From Diatrype stigma (taxonomy: Eukaryota; Ascomycota; Sordariomycetes; Xylariales; Diatrypaceae): a stretch of 64,000 bases of DNA. The notes beneath the pieces are model-generated. The model was given only the letters and a program-made list of their open reading frames with translations, ran no database searches and had not been told where the DNA came from. This document shows positions 57,053 to 64,000 of this stretch, in pieces; positions within the stretch are counted from its first letter, which is position 1, and each line of letters starts with the position of its first letter. The DNA lies in NCBI GenBank assembly GCA_022225965.2, contig JAKJXP020000048.1:8876-72875 (forward strand), given 5' to 3'. The translations under genes and the position numbers were made by a program.

Positions 57053-60000
57053 AGCACTAGAGACAAGGACAAGACAAACGAAACAAACGGTCTGGCGATT
57101 GACTGACGATACAGCACGAGCCTGATTCCATGCTGGGCTGCTGCCGGGCTGCCTGGGCGAGTGCCTGGGCACAGGCGGTCTTCCGCCTTATTTCGCCTTA
57201 GTCATTGTTAACCTCCTACGCCCGACCACCCTGTCTCTCCGGTTGATCATATATACGTAGCCGAATATAGTTTGTTAGGAGACGCCCGAAACCCGAAACA
57301 AACCATGCACAACCGAGATATGGGGTAAGGGTATAAGTGTCAAAAGTGTGATTAACCTCATGCATGAGAACTGGGACAACCGGCTAACTATGCACGTGCA
57401 TGTGGTGTATAAAAAAAAGTGTAACTAGATCAATGAAAGGGAAATTTTTAATACATGGCAGACATGGATGGCCCTGACCCTGACGGTTCATTCGACCCCT
57501 GGCTCCTGAGGCTCGATGGGGGTGTTTACCAGTGTCGTTCCGAGATCCAGTTGATACGATTTCAGATTGACGAGGGAGATCCCTGGAAGAGCTCTTATGT
57601 CACATGTGGGGATCCGAAATGCGTGGAACGTTGGATGGAACGAATGGAATCACCAATGGAATATTCTAAAACGTGGACCGCGCTCCCCCCCCCCCCCCCC
57701 TACCTTACCCTAGGCTGCCCTGGTCTGTCCCTTAACTTTTTTTTTTCAGTGGGCACTTTCTTCTATCGTAATTTCCATCAGCGATGCTAGCCTCCTCAGC
57801 CTCTTCCCTCCTAGCCCAGGAGCAGGGGACAACCCGGGAAGCGAGCGACCCTCGCGACCGCGACACCTTGATGCCCTGACCCGGCCCGGCTTCCACTAGC
57901 CGGGCACCCGCGGCTACGAGCTTCGTCGGGCTTTCCGGTGCCTGAACTCACACTTCTTGCTTTTTCTTGCTCTGCTCTGGCTCTGGCTGCAAGGCGCTAA
58001 AGCTCCAATCAGCCCACATTGCGCCTGTTGTGGGGAGTCCAACCGTCCATTCGGATGCCTCCCTGGAGGGTTCGACCACCACTCACCAACACCACCTTCC
58101 GCGCTTCTGAAGCGAACCGACGGGCTCGGAAGGCATATCGTTATGTCCTAGCACGAAGTAGTGCGCACAACGGCTTCTCTTGGGTGTGCCTCTTCTCTGA
58201 GCGTCTGTGTGTGCCCGCGCGTATGTGTGCTCGAGAGTGTGCGTTCGTTGGGTTGGAAGAGGGGTAGAGTGAAAATGCGGTGACTGGCCAGTAACGACCA
58301 ATCCATGCCAACAATCTCGTATACGTACGCACTACCGGTGAGTTCGTTCACCGCGGTCGGACCAGAATATTGACTCTCTGTTCGTATAGCTTTGGGGCGG
58401 AATATAGAAATCGCAATACAACCTGTACGCTGTGAACAGTCTTACCAACACGGTCCTGATTAGATGCTATCATGAGAAGTCCCTTTCTACGTATTCACCT
58501 ACACACCTACTTCGTATACGTAGGTAGTACGTATGGTATGCCTTTGGGTGCTGATACTAACTAGTGTACGCAGTAGTAGTCGCTAACTCGTAAATGGCGT
58601 GTATTGACATCGCCTTTGATTTATTATTATTACCCCCTGTCAGGGATAACGTACATATGATTGGGTGCTGTTTCGCAAATAGGGGGATTTATTTTTGGTC
58701 GAAACCATGTATCTGTACCCCTAGATCCAGCGCGCTGGGCCGGTTGCTTCACCCAGCGCTCCTTCACGCGGAGCATCGATGCATGACATACATATGCGCT
58801 GTGAGATGGATGAATGCTTCCTGGTCGTGTCATTAAACTTTATGTAAAATAGAAGATATCTACCTATCACACCCGATCGAATACAAATACAGCTGAAGCC
58901 CCCCCCCAGTCTCAAGAGCTGAAAAGGCCAGGCCTGCCACGCACATGGGGCCTGATGTGTAACCATGTACATCCACGCATATGGTATGGTCTGTTCATAT
59001 GCCGTATGACATATGCAGCACCCATCGCCATGGTCCATGTTGCCCAGCCACTGCTGCTGCTCTTGCTGCTGCTTGCTGCTGCCAGGAGGTGCTGGCACTA
59101 GCGGAGAGCTAAATCATATGACCACGAGAGCATGCGTGTACGAATAGCTTGCTCGCAAAACGGAAAGCGTGACATGAGGGCCCCACGGATCATCAGTTAG
59201 CATTTAACATTAAGGCTGTCGCAGGTATAAAAGTCGACATGGACCACATTGGACTGCTAGGTTAGCTGGTTAGGTATGAACGAGGGTGCGATGTATGCAG
59301 GTCTGCAGGCGTGTATAGGTCGTGTATAGGTAGGTGTACTACGCAGGCGGTACTTGTGACTTGGCATTTCAGATGAACCAGAGACTTCATTCCACGGCAC
59401 GCCCGGCAATGGTCAATGGTGTTTCGCTGAGCCAGTAGCCCGGTTCTTATAAGGTGGGTATCGTTGTACATACGTTCCCTGCTGCTGCTGCTGGGGGGGG
59501 GGGGTTCCCTCCTGGCACTGCCCTTGTGTTTACTACGTAGTACGTATTGTACATAGTAGATATCCTATAGGGGCTGAAGGGCCAGTATTGGCATCACTAT
59601 ATCGCATTACTGCCACCCCCTTCTCTTGGAAGCTGTCGGTCGTTATCTTCCGAGGTCAACGGGGCTGATCGACAACTACTGTGCTAACCAGAGATCTATG
59701 AGGTCGAACACTGTTTATACTCCATATGTGCCTGAGCAGTGGAGGCATAGCGCCGGAATCAATGAGAAGAGGCTGTTGTTGTTGTTGTTGTCCGCCGTCG
59801 ATGTGAAGTCCGAGCGCTGTTCGCTCTTCTTTTCAAGACACACCGGTACATAGACCTACAGGTTCATTCAAACAGTCGAGCCCTACTTACCTAGGTAGGT
59901 ATAGCAGCAGCCAGTAGTATGCGTTTACTCGCTAGCTGGAAGGAGAACATCCGATGTTATTCTAGAAGTCTGACTCGCGCGCTCACTACCATGGTACTAC

Positions 60001-60246
60001 GTATGCAGACTACGTACTATGTCAACGCCGGAGTTAGTGAATACAGTACCTAGACTGCCAGAGTATGCTCCCAGTTGTACATATCAGCCTAATAGCCTCA
60101 CCTTCTCCGCAAAAGGTACTTTGCATGCTACGACTGGCGTTACGTGGATGGCACCGATGAGCGACTATACCTAGCTACATAGTAGGGGAGCACCGAGCTA
60201 CCGTACGGCTACCATGGAGGAGACAGGGAGGGCGCGGTACATCGCA

Positions 60247-60315
60247 GCCCGTAGCCCGTAGCCCGTAGCCCGTGGCCCGTAGCTTGTTTGTAGCCTGTAG
60301 GCTGTAGGCTGTAGG
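60247..60315. repeat. 7-bp tandem repeat GCCCGTA with GCTGTAG continuation
   Basis: Five GCCCGTA units (one GCCCGTG, 60247-60281), then a short spacer and three (C/G)CTGTAG units. Both halves share a GTAG core, suggesting one array diverging along its length. Confidence 0.85.
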
Positions 60316-61027
60316 GGTGAGCGAAATCTCAGATTGATTCGCTTTAATTCCTTTTCGGGGTGAAACGATGAAACCCACTCATTTCCCAAACGGCGCTACA
60401 TTATACATATCTAAACCATGTGCGATTTATCATTTGCCACATGGGCTGGCAGGGATCAGACGTGATCTCTTTAAATCGTCTACCAGATTCCGTCCAATCC
60501 CCTCGACGCCGACGTGGGATGGGCTTGGGATGGGCCAGGTTTGTGGCGCCTCTGTCAGGTCCCATCCCACTCCCACCAGGCCACATCTCCAACTTGGACA
60601 GACAGCCACAGAGGTCTGACAGGAACCACAGGAACCCGAACATGCCAACCTGCCCTCTTGTTCTTGTTCTCCGCGGCCTTCCCGGTTTCTAGAAAGCCGC
60701 CCACCTGGCTACATATGTAGAGGGAGGGTACCGTTCCTCTCCCCCTCCTCCCATAGGCTGGTGTCCTAGGTATGAGTACCCGATGAGGTAGTGGTATAGC
60801 TCCTTTCGGGATCCTTGCTCCCCTCCCCCCCTCTCCCCATCTCATCGTGGCTTATCGCGTACGGTGAATGGGGCGGGACATGCCAACATCACAACATGAA
60901 AGCCATCGCGTCGTTGGCCAGAACAATGAGGAGCTCAATCCATCCCACTATCCCACTCTGCGACTTAAGCAATGTATCCATTTCTGTCGCCCGTGAGTTG
61001 AGTTACCACGTTACGTATGTGGGAGGT

Positions 61028-61066
61028 AGCAGAAACGGCCCAGCAGAAACGGCCCAGCAGAAACAG
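61028..61066. repeat. 14-bp tandem repeat AGCAGAAACGGCCC, 2.8 copies
   Basis: Two exact copies and one partial copy, followed by a short AGCTCCATG duplication. Confidence 0.9.
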
Positions 61067-61455
61067 CTCCATGAGCTCCATGAGCTCCGCGGTGGAGACG
61101 CCGTAACCGTCTTCTAGCCCTTTTCAGCGCTTTGACTTATCCCAACTACTGCCTATAACTCGCGCCTATAACTACTATGCAACTACCTGCTGCCTCTTTG
61201 CCGACAAGACATGGACAACGCTCTACGTGCCCCAGCATACATTTCACCACGAATGCAGGCTCTGATAGGTGCCCGCGTGCTGCTTTGGTGATCGGTACAC
61301 GAAAGCCTGAAACCCGCATTGGTAACGAAATATATAGTTCAGATTTTATGATTTTCTAGTTATATAATCGGGCCAGGTTGCGTTGATGCTGCTGCTGCTG
61401 CTGCTGCTGCTGTCTATGCCTGCTGCGTCTGCCACAGGTCTGGTGGAACATGTGC

Positions 61456-61542
61456 CTACTATAGCTACATACTATAGCCCCTTACTATAGCTCCCTACTA
61501 TAGCTCCCTACTATAGCTCCCTCTAGAGCTCCCTACTATAGC
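61456..61542. repeat. 13-bp tandem repeat CTACTATAGCTCC, about seven copies
   Basis: Seven tandem copies with a few substitutions and one shortened copy (CTCTAGAGCTCC). Each unit contains the partial palindrome CTATAG. Confidence 0.9.
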
Positions 61543-62212
61543 AAGATGCGGTGGGGGGCCGTCCGACTTCTCCGGCCTTGGCCTTGGCCTTGCTGACGGC
61601 CAGCAAATCGGCCAGTCTGACGTGATGCTGGAGGAGCCGTCGGAGAAAAGTCGAAATGGCAAGTCGAGAAGGGTCTGTGTAAGAAGTGACAGTGACGATG
61701 CGATTGTGGTAGTAGCACCCTCGGCAAACTGCATTCGGTGAGGCAATCTGTTGGACGGTGCTGCTGATACTGACGTATCACGACATTGCTATCAGAAGGG
61801 CCCGGCCGTGCTAGCAGAGAGGTTCCGAGGTTCCGGGACTCATCGAATGCCAAGGTGTACGTAGGGCGGTGCTGCAAGTGTCCCTACTGAGCCTCGTGCC
61901 AGCATGCATCGTCATGCCGCTGCGGTTGCAGGCCTGCAACGACACCCCTCCTCGCCCCCAGTTTTCTTTTTTCTTTCTTATCCTTTAGACCTCCTTTGCG
62001 TCTTGCTACCACAGTTCGCACCTATAACCACTCATCTGATGCCGCGTCGCTGGTTTCTTGAATCGGCTGACGCCCGTTTGTACCCAATCTACTCCAGGCC
62101 TCACCGGAGTCGTTCCTTGCGCTCTTACCGGGCCTTGGCTTGGTTCTTCCCCCCCTTCCCCCCTATCAACCCACCAAGGCATGGCCATGTTGAAAAGCTT
62201 CCTGATAGCCGG

Positions 62213-62244
<32 letters not shown>
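62213..62244. repeat. (AGCC)8 microsatellite
   Basis: Eight uninterrupted AGCC units in the gene-poor region. Confidence 0.95.
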
Positions 62245-62690
62245 TGGCCTACCTGTTCTTCCCGGGCGGGAATTTCTCTGGCCTGATCCAGGAGCGGCGG
62301 CGAGAGGCGGCTTAGACTTTCTCACATACGTATTGCCTACGTATTGCGTTCCCTCACCCTCACCGCCTTAAACGCCCTGATGTGAGTATGTATTATGTAC
62401 ATTTTTGGTGTTTGTGTTTGTATTTTTATTTTTATTTTTTCTCTTTCCCCCTGCCGGGACCGCACATACCCTAACTAACTAATAATTCACTAATTCCCAA
62501 TGCTCGATTTACATGCGTGCTAGCAGGCTAGCTAGTTAGTGCTCGGCTGCCCTATTTTGATCCACCTTCAGCTGTTGGGGTGTCCGAGGCGTGGAATACG
62601 TACCTGGTAGGCGTAGAATACCTAGTAGGCGTAGAATAGGCGTGAAATCGGCGTGAAATAGGCGTGGAAGAACCGGAAACGGCTAATTAA

Positions 62691-62849
62691 TCTACATACA
62701 TATCTACGTACATACGTACATACATATCTACACACATACATACATAGTATCTACACACATACATACATAGTATCTACACACATACATACGTACATACACA
62801 CATACACACATACACACATCCATACCTACATACTACATACATACCTAAT
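62691..62849. repeat. ACATAC-rich minisatellite with a 23-bp unit
   Basis: About 160 bp of CATACATA-like sequence. Within it a 23-bp unit starting TATCTACACACATACA is repeated nearly three times (62725-62790). This is the longest simple-sequence tract in the window. Confidence 0.9.
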
Positions 62850-63350
62850 CAACCTGGCTCGGGCCCAGGCAAATCCCAGGCACATCCCAAGCGAATCCCA
62901 GGCCAAATTGAGCGCTCGGAGAGTATCGTCGGGCTAGCCGGACGCGGAAAGGCGGCTGTCTCAGCTGCCGTCGTTTTATCGATTTATTTATACATTTCTT
63001 TTTTGATGCTGCTTTTGCTTTTTCTTCCCTGACTCCCTGACTCCCTGACTGCCTCCCACCACTACATGCTACACTACCTACATACTACATACTACTGCTT
63101 CCACTAGTATATTCCCTATTTCCCTTCCTTCCATGACCCCTGTGGGAGCCATGCATCGTACAGCTAGCAGGGGGCCCCTGGGAGCCTGCTATGTCGAGCT
63201 ACTCTGTCGAGCTACTCAGTGCTATGTCGAGCTACTATGGCAATGTCAAGCTACGAAGTACCTGTCGACCCATTTTCTCGAACCGCATTTCACGGCAACC
63301 CTGCGTGCCCTGCTAAACCACGATGTCATTGCCTAGTATACCTAGCATCT

Positions 63351-63404
63351 CTAGCATACCTGGCATACCTGGCATGCCTGGCATGCCTGGCCTACCTGGC
63401 GTAC
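63351..63404. repeat. 9-bp tandem repeat CTGGCATAC, six copies
   Basis: Six 9-bp units with scattered transitions, just downstream of the partial gene at the right edge. The period is a multiple of three but no host frame was identified. Confidence 0.9.
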
Positions 63405-63509
63405 CAAGTATACTTACGTCCTTAGCAGCATGGTATTAGTTATAGTAGCATTAGCGCGCCAGAGACCCGACTATCAGGCAGTCACTACTGTACGCCGAGG
63501 CCGTCACGG

Positions 63510-63765
63510 TCATGGGCTTCCATGCTCGATGTTCTCGAAGTTCTCTGAGGTACCACCACGGTACCACCTCATGTCCATGAGGTCGAGCAAGAGTTCATCT
63601 GGGACAAGGCTCCACTCAGTCCACACCCGGGGGTTCAGGGAATCCAGCGATTTGGGTCTGCTTCCGACTCCCCCAGTCCCCATACCTTCACAGACCATCA
63701 CCGCCGTAGCGTAGCCTGGGTACCCTTTGACAGGATCATCGTCTAAGTAATCGTCCGGGTCACGC
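63510..63765 (-). CDS. Partial hypothetical protein, probable last exon at the right edge
   Basis: On the minus strand an exon-like stretch begins after a TGCAG acceptor (exon from 63765; an alternative CTCAG would start it at 63784) and runs to a TGA at 63510. It encodes about 84 residues with natural composition, including DPDDYLDDDPVKGYPGYATA, NPRVWTEWSLVPDELLLDLM and RWYRGGTSENFENIEHGSP. A stop lies in frame a few codons upstream of the acceptors, so upstream exons must exist, probably beyond the window end. I do not recognise the family and no catalytic motif is visible. An alternative is a decayed gene. Confidence 0.4.
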
Positions 63766-64000
63766 CTGCACTTTGCTTTTCGCCCTGAGTTTGGTCACCG
63801 CCGCTTCCAATCTTGTTAAATAAGTGACTAAGATCTCCTACCTCACCATGACCCGGTACCAGCCTGTTGTGTTGTTTCTGTTTTGGAAAGAAGTGTTATT
63901 GTGTCGACGTTGTTATATCCTTCCCGCCCCCTTCTGCTATACTTCAAGGCTGCCTGCTTGCTATCTTTCCTACTAAACTTTAATGTGCAAGTACCGAGCC
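63766..64000. other. Right-edge sequence, unassigned
   Basis: This likely contains an intron and/or upstream part of the partial minus-strand gene. I could not connect a start codon to the exon at 63765 with consistent phase. The plus-strand frame from 63847 (MTRYQPVV...) is only 42 codons and is not considered coding. Confidence 0.3.

Larger units (their letters stand above)
49099..63509. other. 14.4 kb gene-poor, repeat-rich region
   Basis: I find no frame with a recognisable domain, convincing splice structure or adequate length. The region is dense in short tandem repeats (listed separately), in TACGTA, GTAGGTA and CCTACC motifs, and has C16 (57685-57700) and G12 (59493-59504) runs. TACCTAGGTA occurs at 50433-50442 and 59888-59897. 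The best frame, 57455-57790 (111 codons), reads acceptably for about 70 residues and then enters translated poly-C, so I do not call it. No transposon ends or transposase motifs were seen. It could be heterochromatic or subtelomere-like, or carry noncoding RNA. Confidence 0.5.

Noticed and set aside
57455..57790. 111-codon frame starting MADMDGPDPDGS
   Set aside because: The first 70 codons read acceptably, but the frame runs into translated poly-C and hydrophobic nonsense, with no splice donor I trust before it and no recognisable family.
61904..62371. 155-codon plus-strand frame
   Set aside because: It depends on translating the AGCC microsatellite and shows no motif or splice structure.

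Overview
This window looks like nuclear DNA of a filamentous ascomycete (Pezizomycotina, most likely Sordariomycetes). The reasons are short introns of about 50-130 bp with GTAAGT/GTACGT donors, fungus-specific families (a Zn2Cys6 regulator, a fungal rhodopsin-domain membrane protein, an SH3/TM sensor-like protein) and widely spaced single-gene transcription units. No rRNA, tRNA, CRISPR array or intact transposon was recognised. I cannot name the species.

Layout. 0-7.5 kb is an accessory, secondary-metabolism-like block: a P450 cut off by the left end, a broken unrecognised gene, a UbiA-superfamily membrane prenyltransferase/terpene-cyclase-type enzyme, a seven-helix rhodopsin-domain protein and a GMC oxidoreductase. 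This block ends at a G20-TGGG-C24 junction (7516-7563), and the window starts with C42. Both look like sequencing or assembly artefacts, so linkage of this block to the rest should be treated with caution.

7.6-42.7 kb is mostly a housekeeping segment: an SH3-domain membrane protein, VPS15 (regulatory kinase of the Vps34 PI3-kinase), the V-ATPase proteolipid c'' (VMA16), the tRNA-binding cofactor ARC1, a 12-cysteine secreted protein, mitochondrial RNA polymerase RPO41, ATP25 (divergent from RPO41 and unusually short), the exopolyphosphatase PPX1 and the riboflavin-pathway reductase RIB7. RPO41 and ATP25 share an 893 bp intergenic region and both serve mitochondrial gene expression.

45-49 kb holds a DHDPS/HOGA-type aldolase followed by a Zn2Cys6 transcription factor, both on the plus strand and possibly a small catabolic pair. 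From 49.1 to 63.5 kb I see no convincing gene. This 14 kb stretch is rich in microsatellites and short tandem repeats. One coding-like exon appears at the right edge on the minus strand.

The most interesting candidates are the UbiA-type enzyme with its oxidative neighbours, the broken gene next to it with an in-frame TGA, the shortened ATP25 opposite RPO41, and six perfect copies of the palindrome TACCTAGGTA, all outside genes. All exon boundaries were read by eye from splice signals and reading-frame continuity; none is supported by transcript data.
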